In this document: positions 17,361 to 29,214 of the stretch, in pieces
Layout: the number at the start of each line of letters is the position of its first letter
How positions within the stretch are numbered: the first letter of the stretch is position 1
Origin: an uncultured Carboxylicivirga sp.
GTDB taxonomy: Bacteria > Bacteroidota > Bacteroidia > Bacteroidales > Marinilabiliaceae
Direction: 5' to 3'
Assembly: GCA_947503525.1 (NCBI GenBank)
Contig: CANNEA010000008.1
Span: 186,001-250,000 of the forward strand
Length of the DNA stretch: 64,000 nt
The notes under the pieces: model-generated
Database searches by the model: none
The model's input: the letters and a program-made list of their open reading frames with translations, nothing else
What the model was told of the DNA's origin: nothing
Position numbers and translations under genes: made by a program

Positions 17361-19535
17361 TTAGTTTTGAATAAGTACTTTATGTACAATGTTTACTTTT
17401 GTACTCTTGATATGGAGTATATATACTCCATTTTTTAGATGACTAACCTCCAGCTGTGTTGTATTTTGCTTTGCCAGTATTTCGTTACCACCTAGGTCGT
17501 AAAGGAGTATGTTGCACTCTTCTGATATATCATTGGGTATTGACAAGTTAATCTTTCCTTTTGTAACAGGATTAGGGTATACTTCAACTTGTCCGGCTGA
17601 ATTTAATTGATCATCAATATTGGTTGGGATTTCCGGCCCTTGTGCATATACTTGCTGTATATAGGAAGGTGCTGGAGATACGAGATTGCGGTAGTAAATG
17701 CCGCGTTCGTTTAGCTCGCCATTGGTGTAAGCTCCCAAATTATTTGTACCACTAAAAAAATAGTACCAGGCATAACGTTCAATAAAGTCTGTCTCTTCAA
17801 ACTTTTCGGTCATGGCCTTAATTTTTGCGAGTGTAACATCTGCTTCTAGGTCTGGCGAGCCCATTCCAGGATTACCGTAGTTGTACTCGGTTACCCAAAT
17901 CGGCACATTATACAGATCGTATAACTCTTCAAAACGACTAATGTATGCAGCTGGCGAACGACGCACATAATCATGAATAGCAATAAAATCAACGCGGTAA
18001 CCTCTTTCGATACATCCATCCATGAATTCTTTAATCCAGGTCATACCGCCATGTGAAACTGCTGGTGAACCGATGCGAAGACCAGAAGCTAGAAGACTTG
18101 GGTAAACCTCAAGTGCTCTTTCAACGGTCATATTCGATTGTTCTTCCAGATCGGGTTCATTAAAAGCCAAATGATGATTAAAAGCCATATTCTGACCAAT
18201 ACTAGTGACCTTATCCAGTCCACAAAAATTATCACCACCGCTCCATGACATTGGCGCAAATTCTATCTCTGAGGTACTGTATCCTGAAGTTTGATATGGC
18301 TGACCCAATCCCCACGTATAGTACCATTCAGTTTCTAGCTTTTCTTGATGAGTAGCATTGCCTAAGCCCCCTTTCTTGCCTACTTCGAACCAGGGACTCA
18401 CTCGCATAAATGAAATACTCTTTTGTAATTCTGCGGGTAAATTAATTTCAAGTGCATTATCCTGAGCAATGTATACCTTACTAAAACCCAATCCATTTAT
18501 ATCTTGGGCAAAAGTGGCCATGTAGCCCTTTGCTAACTTAAATGAAACCGGGATGTCTTCAAAGTCATTAAGGTTCCCGTTGTAATGCCCACATTTATAT
18601 TCGCGTTCAGTCCCGGTAAAATCATATCCAGAATATAGGCTTATCACATTTTCATCTATGTAAGCGCTTTCAAAATCAGTAATCGCAGTTTCCAGTGTTA
18701 AACTGGCAATGTCAATTTCGGCTTGTGTTGCATCGCAATTATCCAAAACGATGTTACTTTGTTCTATTGAAAATTTTAATGCTTCATAGGATTCTTCAGT
18801 ATAGCCATATAGAGGGCTAATTATTGCTGTTCGAATAAGACCATTGGCATTGCTAATTGCAGTAGATAGTCCAGAACGATCAGGCCCAGGGTAGGATAAG
18901 GCAATGTTGTCAAAAAAGAAACGTCCTTCGCTGCTATACATGGATATTTGCGTTATACTCACCTTTGCTATATCAGTAGAGGATTGCAAGAATGGTATAT
19001 CATCAGCTTTTATTATGCCGTCGTTATAAAAATCAAAGGTGTGGTTTGAAAAGTCGAATGTAATGGCAAAACTATATTCGTAATTTTTTTGATAAGCACC
19101 GTCCACAAGTGCTCCGGTAAAAGAAGTTGGGGTATTGGAAGCATCCAGGCTTAAAGCATATTGTACAGTGCCTGCCCCATCATTTCCAAAAATGATACTG
19201 GCTAGGTATTTATTGTCGGATGACAATATATCGAATCGACATTTAACCCAGTTACGAGTGCTTTCTTCGGTAAATGAAAGGCTTACATTTTCGCTTACCG
19301 GTGTAAAAGTCCGATATGCCCCTGGTTGATCTGCTGTGTAGTCAAATTTTAATCGACCTCCATCAACCGTTACACGTCCATTGGTATTAAACTCAGTCCA
19401 TTCTACAGGAAGGCTTCCATCGGTATTAAATTCATCAATAAATATTGTTGTACCACAATTTTGCGCATTACACCAAAAGACACTCGCAAAAAGAATTGTG
19501 ATAATTGTAGTTGTAGTTTTTATAGATTTTTTCAT
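17361..19535 (-). CDS. Secreted LamG / crystallin-like / GH128-like glycosidase, T9SS exported (paralogue A)
   Basis: 724 residues with the same module order as the next gene: signal peptide (to about 25), LamG-like (28-216), helical spacer, beta-gamma-crystallin-like module (KCGHYNGNLN, ISFMRVSPW), GH128-like catalytic core and T9SS tail. Catalytic motifs are HHLAFNEPDL and PIWVTEYNYG. The LamG part is clearly more similar to its neighbour than the catalytic part. Active-site surroundings differ (AIHDYV here, PVHYYK in the partner; WVTEYN versus WVTEWN). This looks like a tandem duplication followed by specialisation of the catalytic domain, perhaps for differently sulfated stretches of one polymer. 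It lies 76 bp downstream of the GH29-like gene in the same operon. Confidence 0.7.
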   Translation of the reverse strand: MKKSIKTTTTIITILFASVFWCNAQNCGTTIFIDEFNTDGSLPVEWTEFNTNGRVTVDGGRLKFDYTADQPGAYRTFTPVSENVSLSFTEESTRNWVKCRFDILSSDNKYLASIIFGNDGAGTVQYALSLDASNTPTSFTGALVDGAYQKNYEYSFAITFDFSNHTFDFYNDGIIKADDIPFLQSSTDIAKVSITQISMYSSEGRFFFDNIALSYPGPDRSGLSTAISNANGLIRTAIISPLYGYTEESYEALKFSIEQSNIVLDNCDATQAEIDIASLTLETAITDFESAYIDENVISLYSGYDFTGTEREYKCGHYNGNLNDFEDIPVSFKLAKGYMATFAQDINGLGFSKVYIAQDNALEINLPAELQKSISFMRVSPWFEVGKKGGLGNATHQEKLETEWYYTWGLGQPYQTSGYSTSEIEFAPMSWSGGDNFCGLDKVTSIGQNMAFNHHLAFNEPDLEEQSNMTVERALEVYPSLLASGLRIGSPAVSHGGMTWIKEFMDGCIERGYRVDFIAIHDYVRRSPAAYISRFEELYDLYNVPIWVTEYNYGNPGMGSPDLEADVTLAKIKAMTEKFEETDFIERYAWYYFFSGTNNLGAYTNGELNERGIYYRNLVSPAPSYIQQVYAQGPEIPTNIDDQLNSAGQVEVYPNPVTKGKINLSIPNDISEECNILLYDLGGNEILAKQNTTQLEVSHLKNGVYILHIKSTKVNIVHKVLIQN

Positions 19536-19611
19536 ACATAGAATTTAATGTTTGGCAGCTTGTTATTGTGAGTAACAAACTACCAAAAAAACTATCTGGT
19601 TTATATCATCG

Positions 19612-20736
19612 CTAGAGTTCAGATGTCAACAAATTATCCCAACCTTGTGTGCGAATCATCTGACCAACTTCACGCAGTACCTTAACGTCTTCAGGGTGCA
19701 TCTCACCAGATGGAAGAGGTCCAGTATTTAGCAATAGATTGGCCGGATACTTACTGGCTCGTTGTAACATCTTAACCACTTCTTTACTGGTTTTGTGTTT
19801 ACCATCCTGTCCTTTAGCATATCCCCATTTATTGCGCTGCAAATGGTCACAAATTTCTAAGGGTTTGGCAGGTATTCCATCAGGCTTGTATTTACGTTCC
19901 GGTGCCAAAAAGTCTTCGTTATTCAATACACCCTCTTTATATGATACCAACATATGTGGTTGTTTAGCATGTATCATATCGTACAGTTCTTGTAGTCTAA
20001 ACTGTTCAAAGTCACCTGAAACAGGTACTTTGTGTCCATCTAACCATATACTCCCAACATCTGGAAACATATCAAGCAGTTCCTCAACCTGATTGTATAA
20101 GAAATCAACGTAAATATTTATATCCTGCTCATCGTCGTATTTGTAATAAGGCTCTTTTGTTTCGTATTTCGGTCGAGCATGTCCGCCCCATTTATCATTG
20201 TTAGGTGCATGAGGGTGACGCCAATCACGACCATGAGAGTAGTACAGATGAAAAGCTAGACCTTTTTTATTACATTGTTCATATAATTCAGCTATCAAGT
20301 CACGCTTTGCAGGAGTATTAGTGCTTTTAAAATCTGTATATTTTGTATCCCACAAACAAAAACTATCGTGATGACGGGTAGTGATATTGATGTATTTCAT
20401 TTCTGCCTCTAAAGCCAGGTCGGTAATGAAATCTGCATCAAATTTGTCAGCCGTAAAACGATCAGCCAGTTTGGCATATTCCGCTACATGAATCTTATCA
20501 GATAATTGAACCCATTCACCTCTGCCCAATAGCGAATACAAACCATAATGAATAAACATTCCATAGCGTGCATTACGGAACCAATCAGTAGCCGCAGCAC
20601 GAGGATCTACTTTCCAGGCTTCTTGCATATCTTTCATGAAAGCTGGGATATCCTGTTGGTTAGAATTACATCCTGGCATCAATAGCATACCTGCACTGGC
20701 CAATGCGCTTAATTTTAAAAAGTCTCTTCTTTCCAT
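19612..20736 (-). CDS. GH29-like alpha-L-fucosidase/galactosidase lipoprotein
   Basis: 374 residues from the ATG at 20736. A longer frame to 20793 exists, but its extra 19 residues precede a normal signal MERRDFLKLSALASAG and overlap the end of the upstream gene region, so the shorter start is preferred. The signal has an RR pair (Tat-like) and ends in a lipobox, LMPGC. GH29 motifs are YGMFIHYGLYS, TTRHHDSFCLWDTKYTDF and SIWLDGH (Asp233, nucleophile). At 374 residues it has the catalytic barrel but little of the C-terminal beta-sandwich. GH29 enzymes remove alpha-L-fucose; some relatives in porphyran loci remove alpha-L-galactose, which fits a red-algal galactan better. It sits 25 bp after the esterase gene. 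Confidence 0.8.
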   Translation of the reverse strand: MERRDFLKLSALASAGMLLMPGCNSNQQDIPAFMKDMQEAWKVDPRAAATDWFRNARYGMFIHYGLYSLLGRGEWVQLSDKIHVAEYAKLADRFTADKFDADFITDLALEAEMKYINITTRHHDSFCLWDTKYTDFKSTNTPAKRDLIAELYEQCNKKGLAFHLYYSHGRDWRHPHAPNNDKWGGHARPKYETKEPYYKYDDEQDINIYVDFLYNQVEELLDMFPDVGSIWLDGHKVPVSGDFEQFRLQELYDMIHAKQPHMLVSYKEGVLNNEDFLAPERKYKPDGIPAKPLEICDHLQRNKWGYAKGQDGKHKTSKEVVKMLQRASKYPANLLLNTGPLPSGEMHPEDVKVLREVGQMIRTQGWDNLLTSEL

Positions 20737-20761
20737 ATTATAGTTCTTTATCTGTTCTAGT

Positions 20762-21604
20762 TTATTTATTCGGTGCTTCATCCATAAAACCAATGGCTTC
20801 TAAAAACACTTGAGTATCGAATAGTGTGCTTTTAAAGAAATACATATCCTTTTTATTATAGTTAAAAAAGCCATGTTTGCCACCATCGTATACTTTTAAA
20901 ATGCACTTACTCTTAACTTTATCCATGGCTAGTTTATAGTAGTCATAGGTAGTAACCGGAATTAAATGATCTTTAGTGCCCAGGAAAAGAATGGTTGGAG
21001 GTGCACCTTTTTCTATATTATGAAGTGGCGAAAAAGCTTTGTATTCATCACCAATTCTTTCATATCCATAACCTGCTGGACCATTATCTACAACGGCATT
21101 GTATAAAACCAAAGCATTCGGTTTACAACTATAATTTAAGTCGTCGGTAACTTCAAAATATTCTTCAGTTAATGCTGTAGCTGCTGCCAGATGGCCACCT
21201 GCCGAACCTCCGGAAGCTATGATTTTTGATGTGTCAATCTGCCACTTATCAGCGTGTTCTCTAATATAACGAATGGCAGATTTGGCATCCTTTACAGCTT
21301 CAAAAGGCCTTGACTTATGTTTGTTTTTAATGCGGTAATCCGCAAGAAAGCAAATTATATCTTTCTCAGCAAAATATTGTGCTTGATGTATAAATTGCTT
21401 TCTTGTACCAGAATTCCATCCTCCCCCAAAGAAGAACACCATAGCCGGATAGCTCCGACTGGTGTCTATTTTTTGGGGTTGGTATATCTCCAGAAAAAGT
21501 TGAGTTGTGTCAATTTGCTTGTAAAGTTCTAATGTTTGAGCATTTGATTCAACATCAAGAAATAGCAACAGGAGTATGGTAACTATGGTCATTTTTGCCT
21601 TCAT
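20762..21604 (-). CDS. Alpha/beta-hydrolase, acetyl-esterase-like
   Basis: 280 residues with a signal peptide (ESNAQ near 19-23), so probably periplasmic. It has the hormone-sensitive-lipase/esterase pattern: an oxyanion motif FFGGGW, nucleophile elbow GGSAGGH (Ser134), TKDHLIP (Asp212) and GGKHGFF (His244). Enzymes of this type remove acyl groups such as acetate from sugars or from small esters. It lies between the LacZ-type GH2 gene (18 bp upstream) and the GH29-like gene (25 bp downstream), within one operon. That suggests it removes an ester decoration that would block those glycosidases. The actual ester is unknown; red-algal galactans can also be methylated or carry pyruvate acetals, which this enzyme would not be expected to remove. 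Confidence 0.8.
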   Translation of the reverse strand: MKAKMTIVTILLLLFLDVESNAQTLELYKQIDTTQLFLEIYQPQKIDTSRSYPAMVFFFGGGWNSGTRKQFIHQAQYFAEKDIICFLADYRIKNKHKSRPFEAVKDAKSAIRYIREHADKWQIDTSKIIASGGSAGGHLAAATALTEEYFEVTDDLNYSCKPNALVLYNAVVDNGPAGYGYERIGDEYKAFSPLHNIEKGAPPTILFLGTKDHLIPVTTYDYYKLAMDKVKSKCILKVYDGGKHGFFNYNKKDMYFFKSTLFDTQVFLEAIGFMDEAPNK

Positions 21605-21622
21605 AGCTGGACATTTTCAATT

Positions 21623-24739
<3,117 letters not shown>

Positions 24740-24899
24740 TTATTTATATGAAACAAATTTTATAAATATTTCTATTCTTTCTTCTTTGCTATTTGACTAA
24801 AAGTATAAGCTAGATTGAATTTGCACTACGAAGACCGCCTTTCAGAGGATAAGGAACGATAATTTAGATTGATTGAACGATATCTTACATGCTGAATTC

Positions 24900-24929
24900 T
24901 TGTGAAGTCGATTCGAAATCGGATATTTG
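24900..24929 (+). promoter_or_regulatory. Candidate promoter of hybrid regulator 1
   Basis: TTG at 24900-24902, a 19-nt spacer and GATATTTG at 24922-24929 match the Bacteroidota -33/-7 pattern (TTG-N19-TAnnTTTG) with one mismatch. It lies 56 bp before the ATG at 24986. The 258-bp region between 24728 and 24985 must also hold the promoter of the minus-strand operon, for which no clear match was seen. Confidence 0.5.
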
Positions 24930-24985
24930 TAATCTCAGCTAAAATTAGTTTCTTGCAGCTATAAATCGGTTTTGTGAACAGGGTT

Positions 24986-27900
24986 ATGGGAAGAATTTGT
25001 CTTGTTGTTATACTATGCTTGTACGTATCTTTATTAAGAGGACAAGATTATAATAATCTACATTTTGAAGGCCTAAATAACACGGTTGGACTTTTGTCAG
25101 ATGAAGTTTATACAACTGCACAGGACCAGTACGGTTTCATCTGGTTTGGTACGAGTGAAGGAATAGTTCGTTATGATGGATACGAATTTAACTCCTTCAA
25201 AACGCACCCCCATTTGGGAAAAATGTATGGAGTTGGCATCAACAAAATTCATGTTGATGAGGAAGGCAACTTTTATGTAACTACAGAAGTTGGTTTTTTT
25301 GCCTTTAATAAATATTTTGAAAACATTTTGGATTCTGTTGAGAATCATTTTGCAGGCGTAAGGCTTGCTGATGTTATCAAAGCTTCGGATGGTTATATTT
25401 ATATCACCTCAAATCATGGCTTTCATATTGTTAATCCTATAGATGAGCGGGTGAAAACCCTGCTATCGACAGCTGAAAGTAAAATGCCTAGTAATGTTAC
25501 CAGACATGTAATCGAGGATTATAAACAAGGTATATGGGTCAGTGTGTGGAGCAATCATTTGCTGAAATTAAATTCAGATAGAAATTCGTTTGCTAGTTTT
25601 GAACTCAATACGGAAGGTGTAAGTGAAGGCCTTGAAGTAGCAACTAATTCTCTTTTTATAGATAGTAGAGGCTATTTGTGGTTAGGAGGCTGGGAAAATG
25701 GCTTGTTCGTTTTAGATATAAGTTCGGATAATGAGGCACATGTTATTAAGACGTTTAAACATGATCCGAAAAAAAACAATTCTATTCCAGGTGATATAAT
25801 ACACAGTATTGGCGAGGATAAATATGGGGGTATGTGGATAGGAACGCCCTACGGCTTATCTGTTATTCAATATCCTTTAAGTAAAAACCACAAAGTTATA
25901 GCTTACAAACCTGATGAATCAAATACCACTTTGAATAGCACCGTGGTGATGAATTTATTAAATGATAATTCTGATATATTATGGATTGCTACGCGAGGTG
26001 GTGGAATTTATAAATTGGTAATTGAACGAAATAAGTTCAAGCATCTAAAAATACCAAACCTCAATCCGCAAAGGCGTAATCAGGCTGTTCATGGTTTTAG
26101 TACTGACCATAAAGGGCGATTGCTGGCTGGAGTATTGAGTATCGGTTTTGTAGTGTATGATAAAGCAACAGGTCAGTTTAATCATTATAATGAAGTCCCG
26201 GAATTCCAAGTTCTGGATGAACACATTAATTTGAATACAGTATTTAACTTTATGTGGGATCGTGATTCTTTACTTTGGCTAGGGACTCGATATAATGGCC
26301 TGGTCCTTTTGGATGTTAATAAAAGGAAGGTCGATGTTGTACGCAAGAAGTTTAAAAGGGCAGAATATAGAGGGCGTGATGTTAAAGTAATGCATGAGTT
26401 GCGAAACGGATCCGTACTCGTCGGTACAGACGAAGGTTTAAACATGTTTAGTCGTGGTGTTGGTGGAGAGTGGCAGAGTCGCTATATTAATGCATTTAGA
26501 CAGGCCGCTGAAGTGAAGCAAGGGAATTTTGTGATTGTAGGTATAGAAGATTACACTGGTTCTTCTGTTTTGGTTGCGACAGAAAAGTATGGCATTTTTG
26601 AAATTGATTTTAATAATGGTAAGGCAGATATTAAAAAATGGAACCATACCAAGGCTAGAGTTATTTCTTTATTTAAAGATAAGCAGGAACGTATTTGGGT
26701 AGGAACGAAAGGGCAAGGATTGTTGTATTCAAGCATACATGATGGCGTCTTGCACCATGTAGATGCAAATTTAAGTCAGATTGGCGATATTGTTTATGGA
26801 ATTAATCAGGATCGTTACGATAATATATGGGCAACAACCAATAATGGACTGACTAAAGTTACCGTTAATGATGGGGCTTGTTTTTTTGAAAGTTATTCAA
26901 AACGTGACGGTTTACAAGGGAATGTATTTCTGCCAAGATCCTTTTATAAAGATGAGAATGGTCTTTTTTATGTAGGCGGTTTTAACGGATTTAATAAGTT
27001 TGAACCTCATAGAGTGAAATCGAGTTACGTTCAATCTCCTGTGGCAATAACAGAGATTCGGATTGAAGGAATGGAGATAGACTTATCGGAACTTAAGGAT
27101 AGTTCTATCTTGATGGATCATGAGAATAACGACCTTTCTATAGAATTTGCTTCTTTATGCTATACTTCACCTGAAGCCAATCAATATCAATATAAAATTG
27201 AAGGATTAGACAGTGATTGGAAATTTGTGAGTTCAAAGATGCGAAGTGCAAATTATAGCAATATACCGCCGGGCGATTATGTGTTTATGCTTAAGGGCTC
27301 CAATAGTCAAGGAATATGGAATGATGAGGTGTTAAAAATGAATGTGAGTGTAGCTCCTGCACCATATAAAAGCTGGTGGGCTATTTGTTTATATGTAATT
27401 GCGATTTCCGGTATTATTGGATTTATTTTCAGGCAACGCCTAAGATTGGAGCGTTTTAAGCAGAAAATGGAACTGGAGCATATGGCGCGAGTGAAATCCG
27501 ATAAATTAAACCAATATAAGTTAAGTTTTTTCACTAATATTTCTCATGAGTTACTTACACCTGTCTCAATATTGTCTACTTCACTATTTAATGTTCGTAA
27601 GCAAAAGGTTTATTCAGAAGAAAATCTTGAGGTGCTGGAGCGCAATGTTAGTGGCCTGGAGCGTATAATACGGCAGTTGTTAACATTTCGAAAGATTGAA
27701 GCCAATCGAATGACTGTGTCTTTGGGAGATTGGGATGTAAGTCAGGTTGTAGAGGATTGTGTTCGTGATTTTATACCGCAATCAGAAAAGAAAGGTATAG
27801 CATTGAAGTCAAGTATAGAACCAAACATCAATGGCACCATTGATAAAGGGAAATGGGAATTGATTCTTAGAAATCTTATTTCTAATGCACTTAAATATAC

Positions 27901-29077
27901 CGAGAAAGGAAGTGTTAAATTAGTATTGAAGAAGTTGGATGACAAAACGGTGAATTTGATGATAACTGACACGGGTATGGGAGTTCCAAAGGAAGCTTTG
28001 CCTCGTCTTTTTGATCGATTCTATCGGGTGAAAGGGAATTCAAAAACAAAAGCTGATGGTATTGGTATTGGCTTAAACCTAACCAAAAGTTTGGTAGATA
28101 TTCTGGCAGGAGAAATTATAGTAGAGAGCGAGATAAATAAGGGAACAACATTTACTTTGACTTTGCCGATTGATGGTGCCTACGCTTTGCAGGATAAAAC
28201 TGGCGATACACAACAAGTTATGCCGGATGTGGAGTTTATTGGTAGTGCTGAAGATCCGGAGGTAGAAGTAGTTGCTGAACCTGTATTTAAAGATTTGGAT
28301 GTATTGAAAGGTAAGACAATCTTGATTGTTGAAGATAACGAGGAATTCAGGAAATCCTTGATGACAGCCATTGGACATTCTGCGAATATTCTGGAAGCCG
28401 AAGATGGAGAAGCTGGTATTGCCATTGCTGAGAATGAAGAAGTAGATTTGATTATCTCCGATGTGATGATGCCAAATAAAACTGGCTATGAGCTGTGCCA
28501 GATCATTAAATCTAATATTGAAACTAGCCACATTCCAGTGATTTTATTAACTGCGAAAGTAGGGGATGACAATAAATTACTGGGTTATCAATCTGGTGCT
28601 AACGCTTATGTGGAAAAGCCGGTAAATATGAACCTGCTAATGGTGCGTATTCAATCCCTACTGGGAAATATGAGGGAGATGCGTCAGGAAGCTGGTGCTA
28701 GTCTGAATCTGGAGCCTGAAAATGTAAGTGTTACACCTTTGGATGAAGCCTTTTTTAATAAGGCTAAGAAATTGGTGGAAAAAAATATGGCTAATGCAGA
28801 GTATTCAATTAAGGACTTCGGTGATGACCTGGGAGTAAGTAGTTCTATGTTGTACCGAAAAATGAAAAGTCTTGCAGATTCATCGCCGAGTGAGTTTGTA
28901 CGTAATATTAGGTTGAAACGATCGGCTCAGCTATTTGAAAACAAGTCCTTTACTATATCTGAGGTGGCTTATAATTGTGGGTTTAACGACCTGAGTTATT
29001 TTGGAGTCTGTTTTAAGAAAATGTATGGTGTAACACCCACAGCCTTCCAGGAAGGAGAGCGCTACAAAGAGACTTAG
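24986..29077 (+). CDS. Hybrid two-component regulator (HTCS) 1
   Basis: 1363 residues from the ATG at 24986; a GTG at 24974 would add four residues before a normal signal peptide (MGRICLVVILCLYVSLLRGQ), so the ATG is preferred. The periplasmic part (20-790) has two-component propeller repeats (IWFGTSEG, MWIGTPYG, IWVGTKGQG) and a Y_Y_Y domain, followed by one membrane helix near 800. The cytoplasmic part has HisKA (SHELLTP, His854), HATPase (NLISNALKY, DTGMGVP, GIGIGLNL), a receiver (LIVEDNEE, SDVMMP with Asp1159, LLTAKVG, VEKP) and an AraC-type HTH pair at the end. Such proteins bind a specific oligosaccharide and activate their own PUL. It sits between the degradative operon and the SusCD operon and may control both. 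Confidence 0.95.
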   Translation: MGRICLVVILCLYVSLLRGQDYNNLHFEGLNNTVGLLSDEVYTTAQDQYGFIWFGTSEGIVRYDGYEFNSFKTHPHLGKMYGVGINKIHVDEEGNFYVTTEVGFFAFNKYFENILDSVENHFAGVRLADVIKASDGYIYITSNHGFHIVNPIDERVKTLLSTAESKMPSNVTRHVIEDYKQGIWVSVWSNHLLKLNSDRNSFASFELNTEGVSEGLEVATNSLFIDSRGYLWLGGWENGLFVLDISSDNEAHVIKTFKHDPKKNNSIPGDIIHSIGEDKYGGMWIGTPYGLSVIQYPLSKNHKVIAYKPDESNTTLNSTVVMNLLNDNSDILWIATRGGGIYKLVIERNKFKHLKIPNLNPQRRNQAVHGFSTDHKGRLLAGVLSIGFVVYDKATGQFNHYNEVPEFQVLDEHINLNTVFNFMWDRDSLLWLGTRYNGLVLLDVNKRKVDVVRKKFKRAEYRGRDVKVMHELRNGSVLVGTDEGLNMFSRGVGGEWQSRYINAFRQAAEVKQGNFVIVGIEDYTGSSVLVATEKYGIFEIDFNNGKADIKKWNHTKARVISLFKDKQERIWVGTKGQGLLYSSIHDGVLHHVDANLSQIGDIVYGINQDRYDNIWATTNNGLTKVTVNDGACFFESYSKRDGLQGNVFLPRSFYKDENGLFYVGGFNGFNKFEPHRVKSSYVQSPVAITEIRIEGMEIDLSELKDSSILMDHENNDLSIEFASLCYTSPEANQYQYKIEGLDSDWKFVSSKMRSANYSNIPPGDYVFMLKGSNSQGIWNDEVLKMNVSVAPAPYKSWWAICLYVIAISGIIGFIFRQRLRLERFKQKMELEHMARVKSDKLNQYKLSFFTNISHELLTPVSILSTSLFNVRKQKVYSEENLEVLERNVSGLERIIRQLLTFRKIEANRMTVSLGDWDVSQVVEDCVRDFIPQSEKKGIALKSSIEPNINGTIDKGKWELILRNLISNALKYTEKGSVKLVLKKLDDKTVNLMITDTGMGVPKEALPRLFDRFYRVKGNSKTKADGIGIGLNLTKSLVDILAGEIIVESEINKGTTFTLTLPIDGAYALQDKTGDTQQVMPDVEFIGSAEDPEVEVVAEPVFKDLDVLKGKTILIVEDNEEFRKSLMTAIGHSANILEAEDGEAGIAIAENEEVDLIISDVMMPNKTGYELCQIIKSNIETSHIPVILLTAKVGDDNKLLGYQSGANAYVEKPVNMNLLMVRIQSLLGNMREMRQEAGASLNLEPENVSVTPLDEAFFNKAKKLVEKNMANAEYSIKDFGDDLGVSSSMLYRKMKSLADSSPSEFVRNIRLKRSAQLFENKSFTISEVAYNCGFNDLSYFGVCFKKMYGVTPTAFQEGERYKET

Positions 29078-29214
29078 TCCTTATTTCGGAATTTCTGCAA
29101 ATAATCTGACATATCTTTCAAGATGAATGTGTGGTATTGATTGAATGATAATAACTACTTGCAAAACTAATAGTTAAGTAATTTAGATTTATTAATTAAT
29201 TAAAACACATTTTT

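Noticed and set aside
20737-20793. N-terminal extension of the GH29-like frame
   Set aside because: It would place 19 charged residues before a normal lipoprotein signal; the ATG at 20736 is the better start.
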